DNA of 64,000 nucleotides from Paracraurococcus sp042666655 (GTDB taxonomy: Bacteria > Pseudomonadota > Alphaproteobacteria > Acetobacterales > Acetobacteraceae): contig NZ_JBHTDE010000006.1 of the NCBI RefSeq assembly GCF_042666655.1, forward strand, positions 124,001 through 188,000. Direction: 5' to 3'. A program made the position numbers and the translations under genes. The notes below the pieces were generated by a model, which saw only the letters and a list, made by a program, of their open reading frames with translations, searched no databases and had not been told where the DNA came from. Positions 17,024 to 25,642 of the stretch are shown in pieces. Position 1 is the first letter of the stretch, and each line of letters starts with the position of its first letter.

Positions 17024-17800
17024 ATGGACGAGTTGCTGTATGAGACGCGCGACGGCATCGGCTTCGTCACGCTCAACCGCCCGCAGGCGCGCAACGCGCT
17101 GACCTTCCCGATGTACGAGAGGCTGCGGCAGATCGCGCTGACCGCTGGGGACGACCCGTCGCTCCGCGCCATCGTCATCACCGGCGCCGGGGAGAAGGCC
17201 TTCGCCGCCGGCACCGACATCTCCCAGTTCACCGAGTTCCGCACCCCCGAAGATGCCCTGGCCTATGAGGAGCGGATCGACGGCGTGCTGACCGCGCTCG
17301 AGGAATGCCCGAAGCCGACCATCGCGGCCATCGCGGGTGCGGCCACCGGCGGCGGCGCCGCCATCGCCGCGGTCTGCGACATGCGGATCGCCGCGGCCAA
17401 TGCGCGGATCGGCTTCCCCATCGCCAAGACGCTGGGCAATTGCCTGTCGATGGCGAATTACGGCCGGCTCGCCGCGCTGATCGGCCCGGCCCGGGTCATC
17501 GACCTAGTCTACACCGCCCGGCTGGTCGAGGCCGAGGAAGCGAAGGCGATCGGCCTGCTGTCGGAGATCCTGCCCGACCATGCGGCGCTGCAGGCGCGCG
17601 CCGAGGCGCTGGCCCGCACGCTCGCCGGCCACGCGCCGCTGACGCTGCGCGCGACCAAGGAGGCGATGCGCCGGCTCCGCCTTGCCGCCCGGCAGGTGAA
17701 CGGCGACGACCTGGTGACCATGTGCTTCACCAGCAACGACTTCCGCGAGGGCGTGCAGAATTTCCTCGCCAAGCGGCCGATGCAGTGGACCGGCACCTGA
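17024..17800 (+). CDS. enoyl-CoA hydratase/isomerase family protein, 258 aa
   Basis: A crotonase-fold protein. VTLNRPQARNAL opens the fold, KAFAAGTDISQF forms the first oxyanion loop, and ATGGGAAIAAVCDMRIA the second. The position usually occupied by the catalytic glutamate in hydratases (around NCLSMANYGRL) shows no clear pair of glutamates, so an isomerase, hydrolase or lyase activity is as likely as hydration. Ribosome site GGGAGG lies just before the ATG. The Bug binding-protein gene follows 62 bases on, so the two probably share a transcript. Confidence 0.85.
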   Translation: MDELLYETRDGIGFVTLNRPQARNALTFPMYERLRQIALTAGDDPSLRAIVITGAGEKAFAAGTDISQFTEFRTPEDALAYEERIDGVLTALEECPKPTIAAIAGAATGGGAAIAAVCDMRIAAANARIGFPIAKTLGNCLSMANYGRLAALIGPARVIDLVYTARLVEAEEAKAIGLLSEILPDHAALQARAEALARTLAGHAPLTLRATKEAMRRLRLAARQVNGDDLVTMCFTSNDFREGVQNFLAKRPMQWTGT

Positions 17801-17862
17801 AGCGGCCGCAAGGCCCGAGGAACCCAAGGCCGGCGCAGCCCGGCCACGCAGGAGGAAACCCG

Positions 17863-18837
17863 ATGATCCACCGCCGCCACATGCTGGCCGGTGCCGGACT
17901 GCTGGCGCTGCCGCACCTGGCCCGCGCCCAGCCGCGCTGGGAGCCGACGCGCCCGATCACCCTGCTGGTCGGCTTCGCCCCCGGCGGCGGCACCGACATC
18001 ATCGCCCGCTTCCTGGCGCCCGCGCTGCAGGCCGAATTCGGCCAGCCCATCGCGGTGGAGAACCGGCCCGGCGCCAGCGGCACCATCGCGGCGCTCGCCG
18101 GCAGCCGCGCCGCGCCGGATGGCCATACGCTGTACATGTCGACCGTCAGCGCCTCCGCCGTCGTGCCGCCGCTGATGACCCCGCCGCCCTTCGACATCAT
18201 TCGGGACCAGACCGCGGTGGTGCTGGCGGCCACCGTGCCGCTGGTGGCGGTGGTGCCGCTGTCCTCCCCGGCCAAGGACCTCGCCGGCTTCATCGCCCAT
18301 GCCAAGGCCAATCCGGGGGCGCTGAACTATTCCTCCTCCGGCGTCGCCACGCAGCAGCATCTGGCGGCGGAACTGCTGGCGGCCTCGGCCGGGATCCGGA
18401 TGACCCATGTGCCCTTCCGCGGCACCGGCCAGGCGGTAAACGAGATCCTGGCCGGGCGCATCGACCTGGCCATCGACACCTTCCCCACCTACCTGCCGCA
18501 TATCCGCGGCGAGCGGGTGCGGGCGCTGGCCACCACCATGCCGGGCCGGATCGAATGGCTGCCCGACCTGCCGACCGTGGCGGAATCGGGCTTCCCCGGC
18601 TTCGACGCCAATGTCTGGTACATGCTGATGGGCCCGCCCGGCCTGCCGGACCCGGTGCGCGAACGCTGGGCCGCGGCGGTCAACAAGGCGCTGGCCGACC
18701 CGTTGCTGCGGCCGCGGATCAAGGAAGCCGGCTTCATCCCCGGCGGCGGCACCAGCGCCGATGCGGCCACGCTGCTGCGCGCCGATGCGGACCGCTATGC
18801 GGCGCTGATCCGGAATGCCGGGATCAGGATCGAGTAG
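17863..18837 (+). CDS. Bug/TctC-type tripartite tricarboxylate transporter binding protein, 324 aa
   Basis: A periplasmic solute-binding protein of the TctC/Bug family, which captures carboxylates for TctAB-type permeases. A twin-arginine-like signal (IHRRHMLAGAG...ARA, cleaved near residue 24) is followed by the family hallmarks RPITLLVGFAPGGGTDIIAR, VENRPGASGTIA and, later, THVPFRGTGQAVNEILAG. GGAGGA lies 7 nt before the ATG. No tctA or tctB gene is in the window, so it is one of two orphan binders here. Adjacent acid-catabolism genes suggest a carboxylate ligand. Confidence 0.9.
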   Translation: MIHRRHMLAGAGLLALPHLARAQPRWEPTRPITLLVGFAPGGGTDIIARFLAPALQAEFGQPIAVENRPGASGTIAALAGSRAAPDGHTLYMSTVSASAVVPPLMTPPPFDIIRDQTAVVLAATVPLVAVVPLSSPAKDLAGFIAHAKANPGALNYSSSGVATQQHLAAELLAASAGIRMTHVPFRGTGQAVNEILAGRIDLAIDTFPTYLPHIRGERVRALATTMPGRIEWLPDLPTVAESGFPGFDANVWYMLMGPPGLPDPVRERWAAAVNKALADPLLRPRIKEAGFIPGGGTSADAATLLRADADRYAALIRNAGIRIE

Positions 18838-18891
18838 CGCCCGCCGCCGTCCCAAGCCTGGCCACTAGGCCTGGAAAAATGCAATCCAGCT

Positions 18892-18948
18892 CGGCACGGC
18901 CCACGGACGAGAGGAGCCGTGCCGGCGCAGCGCGCTGTGCCAGCGCGC
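18892..18948 (+). terminator. two consecutive stem-loops after the Bug gene
   Basis: First stem CGGCACGGC (18892-18900) with GCCGTGCCG (18916-18924), 9 bp, 15-nt loop. Second stem GCGCGCTG (18930-18937) with CAGCGCGC (18941-18948), 8 bp, 3-nt loop. Both are perfect and separated by 5 nt, 55 bases past the stop. There is no T run; they may terminate or stabilise the transcript. Confidence 0.45.
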
Positions 18949-19058
18949 ACATGCCCATCAGCCAAGAGGCGGCATTGCCTTCTTGCGTGGCCGCATCCCG
19001 TGTAAACTTGGCGTTGCGGACCCAACGGCGCCCAAAGCATTTCAGGGCGTATGCCGCC

Positions 19059-19586
19059 ATGTTGTTTCCAGCACCGACGATTACCTTTCTGCTTGGATGC
19101 GTGATGATCGCAATCGCGATCCTTGGCGGGGGACTCGAGGCCCGGGAAGTGAAGATCCCGGCCATCGGCATCCTGCCAGGCGCACTCAGCCTGGGGTTCG
19201 GCAGCTTCCTCGTGTTGCTGGCTCTGAAAAGCCCGGAGATGATCGAGGGCGGCAGCCGCGTCGCCGATCGTGCCGGGAGCCCGAAGGCCGGCTGGGGCGG
19301 CGGGCGAGCGGATTCCGATACCGGAGCGTGGGCGATCACCATCACCGACATGCTGGCGCCCAACCAGAGCGCCTCGCGGCTGGAGGTTTGGTTTGGCCAT
19401 GACTTGGCGACCGTAAGCGAGCTTGACCCAGGCCTCCGCCCGCAGGGTGCCAACATCTTCGTCGATGACCGCCTTCAGGCCTACCGCCTGGAAGGTCGGT
19501 ACCGGGTGGGAGGCGGGCCAGGAGCGGTGACGATCCAGATGGCGGGTCCGGCATTCTCGACTCGTTGCAGAGCCAGTCCTACATGA
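19059..19586 (+). pseudogene. membrane-anchored protein of unknown family, probably frameshifted near the 3' end
   Basis: Two N-terminal membrane helices (TITFLLGCVMIAIAILGG and IGILPGALSLGFGSFLVLLAL) precede a soluble region with DMLAPNQSASRLEVWFGHD. The frame closes at 19586, but a different frame from about 19540 to 19648 continues with protein-like sequence (GSGILDSLQSQSYM, then MEDIPHCRAMVTLVPR and a stop). A single indel between about 19500 and 19550 would join them into a protein near 195 residues. The region is clearly less GC-rich than its surroundings, suggesting recent acquisition. No family is recognised. A real short protein cannot be excluded. Confidence 0.45.
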
Positions 19587-19654
19587 CCGCCCTCACCATG
19601 GAGGACATTCCGCACTGCCGGGCGATGGTCACGCTAGTGCCGCGATGATCGGCA

Positions 19655-20071
19655 TCAGCGCCGCCCAACTCGCTTCGGCGGCACGGCATCCGCCACCGGC
19701 TCCGGCCCCGCCATGCTGCGGATCACCAGCACCACAGCCGCCTTCTGCGGGAACTCAAGCCGGCGATAGGCCCGCAGCAGCGCCTCCTCATCCCCCGCCA
19801 GCAGGCCGAGCGAGCCCTGCTCCTCCTCCAGCAGCTCGGCGGGCGGCGGCGTGTCGGGGTCGAGGCCGACGAGGTAGGAAACGCTGGTGGCCAGCGCCTC
19901 GGCCAGCCGGACCAGCTTCTGGCCGCGTGGCGGCGGGACACGGCCCTCGGCCAAACGGTCGAGGAAATCCGCCGGCAGCCCGGCCTGGCGACTGGCTTCC
20001 TCGGGCGTCAGGCCGAGCCGGTCCAGCCTTCCCTCGATCAGCGCGGCCATGGGCGGGGCATCGTTCGGCAT
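19655..20071 (-). CDS. XRE-like helix-turn-helix regulator, 138 aa
   Basis: An N-terminal helix-turn-helix of the XRE type spans about residues 8-68: LDRLGLTPEEASRQAGLPADFLDRLAEG gives the two DNA-contacting helices and KLVRLAEALATSVSYLVGLD the closing helices. The remainder is an acidic linker and a helix ending in FPQKAAVVLVIRSM, probably for dimerisation. It is divergent from the second Bug gene across 95 bases and may control it. Ligand and target are unknown. Confidence 0.75.
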   Translation of the reverse strand: MPNDAPPMAALIEGRLDRLGLTPEEASRQAGLPADFLDRLAEGRVPPPRGQKLVRLAEALATSVSYLVGLDPDTPPPAELLEEEQGSLGLLAGDEEALLRAYRRLEFPQKAAVVLVIRSMAGPEPVADAVPPKRVGRR

Positions 20072-20166
20072 GGGTTTTCCACGCGCCGCAGCCCGGCGGG
20101 TTCCTTTTGGGTTGACCCGGGGGCCCGCTGCCCTGAGATGCGGGGCAATCCCCGGAGCTTTCCCGC

Positions 20167-21168
20167 ATGATCCGTCGCCGTCCCTTGTTCGGCCTCGCCG
20201 CCGCTACCCTGGTCCCCGCCGCCGCTCGGGCCCAGGGCTCAGCCGCAACCTGGACGCCCAACCGCCCGGTCCGCCTCATCGTGCCGATCGCCGCCGGCGG
20301 CGCGCTGGACATCACTGCCCGCATGCTGGGGGAGAAGCTGTCGCCGCTGCTCGGCCAGCCGGTGGTGGTGGAGAACCGCGCCGGGGCCGGCGGCAACATC
20401 GGCGCGGAATTCGTGGCAAGGGCGGACAAGGATGGCCATACCCTGTTGATCGGCGCGGCGAACACGCTGGCGGCGAACAAGTACCTCTACGGCGCGCGGA
20501 TGCCGATCGACCCGATGAAGGACCTGGCGCCGGTCACCCGCGTCTCCACCGGCACGATCCTGCTGGTGGTCAACGCGCAGCGCCCCTGGAAAAGTTTCGC
20601 CGAGCTGGTGGCGGCGGCGAAGAAGGACCCCGGCCGGATCACCATGGGCTCGTCCGGCACCGGCACCACCAGCCATCTCTACATGGAACTGGTGAAGCGC
20701 GTCGCCGGTATCGACATCACCCATGTGCCCTATCGCGGCGGCGGGCCGGCCATCCAGGACCTGCTGGCCGGCAACGTCGACATGATGTTCGACGTGATGC
20801 CGGCGCTGATGCCGCATGTGCGGGAAGGCCGCTTCCGCGCGCTGGCGGTTGGCAGCGCCGAGCGCCTCGCCTATGTTCCGGGGCTGGAGACCGTGCCGAG
20901 CATGAACGAGTTGCTGCCCGGCAAGGGCGTCGATGCCCAGGTCTGGTACGGCATCATGGCGCCGGCCGGGACGCCGGACCCGGTGCTGGCCCGGCTGCAT
21001 GCGCTGATCACCCAGGTCGCCAAGGCACCGGAATTCAGCGCGCGGCTGGTCCCGCTCGGCTTCCAGCCGGTGACGGACGCTTCGCCCGAGGCCTTCGGCG
21101 CCTTCTGGCGCGGCGAGGAGGCACGCTGGAAGACGCTGGTGGAGATCAGCGGCGCCCAGGCCGAGTAG
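20167..21168 (+). CDS. Bug/TctC-type tripartite tricarboxylate transporter binding protein, 333 aa
   Basis: The second orphan TctC-family binding protein. An Arg-rich export signal (MIRRRPLFGLAAATLVPAAARA) is followed by NRPVRLIVPIAAGGALDITAR, VVENRAGAGGNIGAEF and DITHVPYRGGGPAIQDLLAG, the ligand-pocket and hinge motifs of the family. It has only moderate similarity to the Bug protein at 17863, so it is not a recent duplicate. A TTGACC at 20112-20117 could be a -35 element, but no good -10 follows. It lies upstream of a luciferase-like oxidoreductase gene (118-base gap). Confidence 0.9.
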   Translation: MIRRRPLFGLAAATLVPAAARAQGSAATWTPNRPVRLIVPIAAGGALDITARMLGEKLSPLLGQPVVVENRAGAGGNIGAEFVARADKDGHTLLIGAANTLAANKYLYGARMPIDPMKDLAPVTRVSTGTILLVVNAQRPWKSFAELVAAAKKDPGRITMGSSGTGTTSHLYMELVKRVAGIDITHVPYRGGGPAIQDLLAGNVDMMFDVMPALMPHVREGRFRALAVGSAERLAYVPGLETVPSMNELLPGKGVDAQVWYGIMAPAGTPDPVLARLHALITQVAKAPEFSARLVPLGFQPVTDASPEAFGAFWRGEEARWKTLVEISGAQAE

Positions 21169-21286
21169 CGGCAAATTCCACAGGGCAGATTCTCGCCCGC
21201 GGGCATCCGCCCTCGGGCGGCCTGACCCCGGGCTTGCCGCTGCCGCCGCACCGGTCCAGCCTTCCCGCAACGATGGGAGGAAGGCC

Positions 21287-22138
21287 ATGAAGATCGGCGC
21301 GGCGATGTTCTTCACCGACTATTCCATGTCGCCGGCGGAGCTCGCTTTGGCGCTGGAGGAACGCGGCTTCGACAGCCTCTGGGCGCCGGAGCATTCGCAT
21401 ATCCCGCTGGTCCGCCGCGTCTCGCACCCCAGCGGCGGCGACCTGCCGAAGCAGTACTACGATGTCATGGACCCCTTCGTGACGCTGACCGCGGCGGCCA
21501 TGGCGTCCCGCACCTTGCTGGTCGGCACCGGCATCTGCCTGGTGGTGCAGCGCGACCCGATCCAGACGGCGAAGTCGGTCGCCTCGCTCGACCAGGTCTC
21601 CGGCGGGCGCTTCCTGTTCGGCGTCGGTAATGGCTGGAACCAGGAGGAGATCGAGGACCACGGCACCGTCTTCGCCACCCGCCACAAGCTGGCGCGGGAG
21701 CGGATCGAGGCGATGCAGGCGATCTGGACGCAGCCGAAGCCGGAATACCACGGCGAATTCGTCGACTTCCCGCCGATGATGACCTGGCCGAAGCCGGTGC
21801 AGAAGCCGCATCCTCCGATCATCGTCGGCGGCGCGTTTCCCTGGGGCGCCAGGCGCGCGGTGCGCTACGGCAATGGCTGGATGCCGCACCGGGTGCGCAA
21901 GCACTATGCGGATGTCGCGGCGCTGGTCCCGCAATTCCGCGCCATGCTTGCCGAGGCCGGCCGCCGCGAGGAGGAGGTGCCGATCACCATCTGGGGCGTG
22001 CAGGAGGACCGCGACGCGTTGCTGGCCGACCGCGACCTGGGCGTCGCGCGCGTGGTGCTGAGCCTGGATGCGGCGAAGCGCGACGTGATCCTGCCGGAGC
22101 TGGACCGCTGGGCGAAGTTGATCGAGGCGGTGACGTAG
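21287..22138 (+). CDS. LLM class F420-dependent oxidoreductase (TIGR03619-like), 283 aa
   Basis: A luciferase-like (alpha/beta)8-barrel protein of the short Rv2161c/TIGR03619 type: FDSLWAPEHSHIPL near the N-terminus, VGTGICLVVQRDPIQTAKSVASLD, the glycine-rich RFLFGVGNGWNQEEIEDHG that binds the deazaflavin phosphate, and PPIIVGGAF. The group uses F420H2 or FMNH2 for hydride transfer; with F420 genes 6 kb away the former is likely, by inference. GGAGG lies 7 nt before the ATG. It converges on the D-aminopeptidase gene with no gap at all (22138/22139). Confidence 0.85.
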   Translation: MKIGAAMFFTDYSMSPAELALALEERGFDSLWAPEHSHIPLVRRVSHPSGGDLPKQYYDVMDPFVTLTAAAMASRTLLVGTGICLVVQRDPIQTAKSVASLDQVSGGRFLFGVGNGWNQEEIEDHGTVFATRHKLARERIEAMQAIWTQPKPEYHGEFVDFPPMMTWPKPVQKPHPPIIVGGAFPWGARRAVRYGNGWMPHRVRKHYADVAALVPQFRAMLAEAGRREEEVPITIWGVQEDRDALLADRDLGVARVVLSLDAAKRDVILPELDRWAKLIEAVT

Positions 22139-23686
22139 CTACCCGACGCGCCGGTAATCCAGCCGGCGCGCCAGCCAGCAGCCCAGCGTGATGCCCTCGA
22201 TGCCGCCATCCCCGGCGCGGCGGACGGCGAGCGTCCAGTCGCCCGGCGGCGTGTGGTCCAGCGCGCGCGGGCAGGGCAGGGCCCAGATACCGTGGGCGAT
22301 GGGCTCCAGCAATTCCATCCGGCCCTGGCCGAGGCAGCCGGAGAAGCCGCCATAGAGCGTGCCGCCGGCATCGACGATGTCGAGCCCGGCATCCAACTCC
22401 GCGCAGCGGTAGCGGCCGGCGAGGTCGCGCGTCGCCTCCCCGTCGCAAGGCCGCAGCCGGCTCGACTGGTTCTCCTGCGGCCGGTCCATCCAAAGCCCGT
22501 CGGCCGCCAGGCGAAGCCGGGTCTGGCCGTTGGTCGCGCTGCCATCCGGCTGCAGATCGAGCAGTTCGGCCGAGTGGCCGTAGCGCAGCCTTAGCCGGCC
22601 GGGCGTTGCGGCTTCGATCCGCGCCGAGAGCCCCGTCTCCGGCTCGAGATAGGCGCCCACCCAGGCGGGCGGCGGCAGCGTCGGATCCGGCCCCGGCCGC
22701 GTCGCGTCCAACACGGCGCCGAGCGCCTCCATCGTCGCGCCATGCGCATCGCCGAAGTGGTTGAACAGCACCACGACCGAGACGCGCTCGGCCGGCACGT
22801 AGAGTCGATGGCTGCGCCAGCCGCGCAGCGCGCCGCCATGGCCGAGGGTCGCCCGGCCGAATTCGCGCCCGCGGCCAAGGCCGAAGCCATAGGGCGCCGG
22901 CGCGCCATCGGCGAAGGTGACCGGCGCGGCCAGCCTTCCATGCAGCGAGTCCGGATCGTCCCGCGTCGCGTCGATATGCCGCTCCCAGGCGATCATGTCG
23001 TCGAGGCTGGCGCCGAGCCCGGCATCACCGGTCCAGAGGATGCGGTTCTCCGCGGCGCGGAAGCCGGTGGCGACATTGCCCTCATAGCCCTCGGTGCCGT
23101 CCGGCATGGCGCGGGTGTCGGCCGCGAGGAACGCGCTGGCCATGCCGGCGCGGTCGAAGATGCGCGTGCGCAGCAACTCGGCTAAGCCGCGGCCGGCATG
23201 GTCCTCCAGCGCGTCCGACAACAGGCGGAAATTCTGGTTCACGTAGGAATACCGCGTGCCCGGCGCGAATTGCAGGGAGGCGGTACCGGCGATGACCCGC
23301 GCCGCCTCGGCATCGCCGAAGGCGGATTCGACCGGCGCGCCATGCAGCATCGCCACCGCCCAGTAGTCGCGCAGGCCGGACTGGTTGTGCGCCAGATGTA
23401 GCGCCCCGGGCCACGCCTCGCCCAGCAGCGGCAGCCGGGCGCGGATCAGCGGGTCGAGCACGGTGGGATCGGGGCAGGAGTCCAGCACCGCGGCGCAGGT
23501 GAACTGCTTGGTGATGGAGCACATGCGGAACAGCGTGGCCGGCGTGAAGGGGATGCGCCGCTCGGCATTGGCGAAGCCCCAGGCATGGCGCAGCAGCACC
23601 GCGCCGTCCTTCAGCACGGCGATGGCGCCGCCCGGCCCCGGATAGGCGCGCGGCAGCCGGGCGGCGAGGGCTTCGAGCCGGTCCAT
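22139..23686 (-). CDS. dap: D-aminopeptidase (penicillin-recognising family, S12), 515 aa
   Basis: A serine hydrolase of the beta-lactamase fold. The nucleophile and lysine are S57 and K60 in MCSITKQFT, the YxN motif is in TRYSYVNQNF and the HxG motif in LGHGGALRGW. Start (YPGPGGAIAVLKDG...HAWGFA), the NQSGLRDYWAV segment, and the two C-terminal beta domains ending LGCWLARRLDYRRV match the Ochrobactrum D-aminopeptidase (about 520 aa) that I recall, which releases N-terminal D-Ala, D-Ser or Gly from amides and short peptides. ATG 23686 overlaps the NHL stop by one base (TGATG). Last gene of a five-gene run. Confidence 0.87.
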   Translation of the reverse strand: MDRLEALAARLPRAYPGPGGAIAVLKDGAVLLRHAWGFANAERRIPFTPATLFRMCSITKQFTCAAVLDSCPDPTVLDPLIRARLPLLGEAWPGALHLAHNQSGLRDYWAVAMLHGAPVESAFGDAEAARVIAGTASLQFAPGTRYSYVNQNFRLLSDALEDHAGRGLAELLRTRIFDRAGMASAFLAADTRAMPDGTEGYEGNVATGFRAAENRILWTGDAGLGASLDDMIAWERHIDATRDDPDSLHGRLAAPVTFADGAPAPYGFGLGRGREFGRATLGHGGALRGWRSHRLYVPAERVSVVVLFNHFGDAHGATMEALGAVLDATRPGPDPTLPPPAWVGAYLEPETGLSARIEAATPGRLRLRYGHSAELLDLQPDGSATNGQTRLRLAADGLWMDRPQENQSSRLRPCDGEATRDLAGRYRCAELDAGLDIVDAGGTLYGGFSGCLGQGRMELLEPIAHGIWALPCPRALDHTPPGDWTLAVRRAGDGGIEGITLGCWLARRLDYRRVG

Positions 23687-24645
23687 CAGGCCGGCACGCG
23701 GCGGTATTTCTGCAAGCAGCGCACGCCCTCCGGCGGCGGCGCCTCGCCGTCGTGGTAGCGCGGCCACGCGGTGAAGCTGACCTCGGCGACGTAGAGGTCG
23801 CCGCTTCTGTCGACGCAGAGCCCGTGCGGCGACCAGAACTGGCCAGGGCCCCCGCCCAGCTCGCCGAAGCGCGACAGCACGCGGCCTTCCATGTCGAGCA
23901 CCGAGATACGCGGCCCCAGATTGGGAAAGGACCGGTTCACCGGCAGCTGCGGCCCGAGCTCGCCGACATAGCAGCAGGGGCAGGGACCCTTGCCGAGGAA
24001 GAGCGAGCAGGGCCGGTGCACATTCGTCCACTGCCCCTGATACTGCCCCTTCCCATCGAAGATCTGCACCCGGTGGCTTTCCCGGTCCGCCACGTAGACC
24101 AGCCCGGCCGCGTCGCAGACGATGTTGTGCGGCAGGTTGAACTCGCCCGGCTCCATCCCCGGCCGGCCCCAGGAGAACAGGTGCCTGCCCTCGGGCGAGT
24201 ATTTGTGCACGGCGGCGTTGCCGTAGCCGTCGGAGACGAAGATGTCGCCTTCCGGCGACAGCGCCGTATGGGTGCAACGGTTGAAGGGCTGGCCGGACAT
24301 GAAGGGGGCGGGCCGGTCGGGCAGGCCGATGGTCAGCAGCACGCGGCCGTCGAGCGTGCATTTGCGCACCGTGTGGTCGCCGTCGTCGGTGCACCACAGG
24401 CTGTCGTCCGGTCCCATGTGCAGGCCATGCGCGCGGCCGAACAGGCCCTCGCCCCAGCTCGTCAGGAACTTGCCGTCGCGGTCGAAGACGCAGACCGGGT
24501 GCTCGCCGCGGCTGAAGGCATAGACCCGGTCCTGGCTGTCCACCGCGACGGCGGCGACCTCCTTCAAGGACCAGCCTTCAGGCAGCCGGCCCCAGTCGGG
24601 CACGGCTTCGTAGCGGAATTCGCCGGTGCCGAAGATGTGGTCCAT
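23686..24645 (-). CDS. NHL-repeat beta-propeller protein (6-blade type), 319 aa
   Basis: Repeated blades of the NHL type: VAVDSQDRVYAFSRGEHPVCVFD, HMGPDDSLWCTDDGDHTVRKC, SPEGDIFVSDGYGNAAVHKYSP, CDAAGLVYVADRESHRVQIF and VDRSGDLYVAEVS. This arrangement resembles the lyase half of peptidyl-glycine alpha-amidating enzyme and soil-bacterial relatives with unknown substrates. No signal peptide is visible, so it is probably cytoplasmic. It sits between an amidase and a D-aminopeptidase gene, which hints at processing of an amidated compound, but a binding or structural role is equally possible. Confidence 0.82.
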   Translation of the reverse strand: MDHIFGTGEFRYEAVPDWGRLPEGWSLKEVAAVAVDSQDRVYAFSRGEHPVCVFDRDGKFLTSWGEGLFGRAHGLHMGPDDSLWCTDDGDHTVRKCTLDGRVLLTIGLPDRPAPFMSGQPFNRCTHTALSPEGDIFVSDGYGNAAVHKYSPEGRHLFSWGRPGMEPGEFNLPHNIVCDAAGLVYVADRESHRVQIFDGKGQYQGQWTNVHRPCSLFLGKGPCPCCYVGELGPQLPVNRSFPNLGPRISVLDMEGRVLSRFGELGGGPGQFWSPHGLCVDRSGDLYVAEVSFTAWPRYHDGEAPPPEGVRCLQKYRRVPA

Positions 24646-24664
24646 GGATGCGCCCCCCTTCAGG

Positions 24665-25606
24665 TCAGAACAGCAGGCCCTTCTTCAGCAGGCCGTGCAC
24701 GCCCTTCTCCCCGTTCACCGTCTGGGTCACGTGGAAATCCACGGCCAGCGAGCAGAAGGCATAGGCCTGTTCCCGTGCCAGGTTGGTGCGGCTGCAGATG
24801 AAGGCGATCATCTCGCGCAGCGCCTGCTTCATCGCCTGGTCGAGATCCTCGTTGATGCCCATGGAGACATAGTGGGTCGGCGTCTCCGCCCGCGGCATCG
24901 CCTGGCCGGTCTTCTTGTGGAGCTGGAAGGTGAAGGTGCCGGTCAGGCACATCTCGAGCGCCGAGACGCAGACCTCGCCATCGCCCTGCACGCCATGCCC
25001 GTCGCCGACCGAGAAATTGGCGCCCGGCACGTGCACCGGCAGGAACAGCGACGACCCCGCCTGCAACTCCTTGTTGTCGAGGTTGCCGCCATGGATGCGC
25101 GGCGCGATCGAGGTGATGGTCTCGAAGGCCGGCGGCGGGGCGACGCCCATGACCCCGAAGAAGGGCGCCAAGGCGAGTTCGGTGCCCCAGGGCAGCGTGC
25201 AGACCCGGCGGTCGCGGTCCACCGGGATATGCATCAGGTGGGTTTCGTGGAAATCCTCGGGGATCGTGCCGGCCAGCGGGCGGATGATGTTGTAGCCCCA
25301 GTCGGCGCCCGGCTCGATGCGGTCGATCCGCACCTCCAGCGTGTCGCCCGGCTCGGCGCCGGCGATGGCGATCGGGCCGGTCATGATATGGCCGAGCCAG
25401 GGCTCGCGGTTGGCTGCGATGACCGCTTGCAGCGCCGGCGGGACGGTGAAGCCGCTGCCTTCCGGCGGCATCACGCTGGGCCGGCCGGAGATGCACTCGA
25501 CCTCCACCGTGTCACCCGGCGCGATGGTCAGCACCGGCGGGAAGGTGGCGTTGAAGACGCCGATGCGCGTGGTCTCGGGCAGGGCGCGGAGGGTATGGGC
25601 GGGCAT
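24665..25606 (-). CDS. acetamidase/formamidase family protein, 313 aa
   Basis: A beta-rich hydrolase of the FmdA/AmdA family, which cleaves short-chain amides to ammonia and the acid. Family marks: FPPVLTIAPGDTVEVEC, GPIAIAGAEPGDTLEVRI, the metal-site segment IHGGNLDNKEL with the upstream histidines, and VGDGHGVQGDGEVCVSALE. Length is that of bacterial formamidase-like proteins. Substrate is open: formamide, acetamide or a larger amide. It is third in a minus-strand run behind two luciferase-like oxidoreductase genes, separated by 36 and 19 bases from its neighbours. Confidence 0.88.
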   Translation of the reverse strand: MPAHTLRALPETTRIGVFNATFPPVLTIAPGDTVEVECISGRPSVMPPEGSGFTVPPALQAVIAANREPWLGHIMTGPIAIAGAEPGDTLEVRIDRIEPGADWGYNIIRPLAGTIPEDFHETHLMHIPVDRDRRVCTLPWGTELALAPFFGVMGVAPPPAFETITSIAPRIHGGNLDNKELQAGSSLFLPVHVPGANFSVGDGHGVQGDGEVCVSALEMCLTGTFTFQLHKKTGQAMPRAETPTHYVSMGINEDLDQAMKQALREMIAFICSRTNLAREQAYAFCSLAVDFHVTQTVNGEKGVHGLLKKGLLF

Positions 25607-25642
25607 GGCGCGGCGGTCTCCGGGTCGGGAGGCGCGATGATG

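Noticed and set aside
22139..24397. A 752-codon open frame that extends the D-aminopeptidase gene far upstream
   Set aside because: The first 237 codons run antiparallel-frame through the NHL-protein gene and have the Gly/Arg/Ala-rich composition of a shadow frame; the D-aminopeptidase fold begins exactly at ATG 23686.
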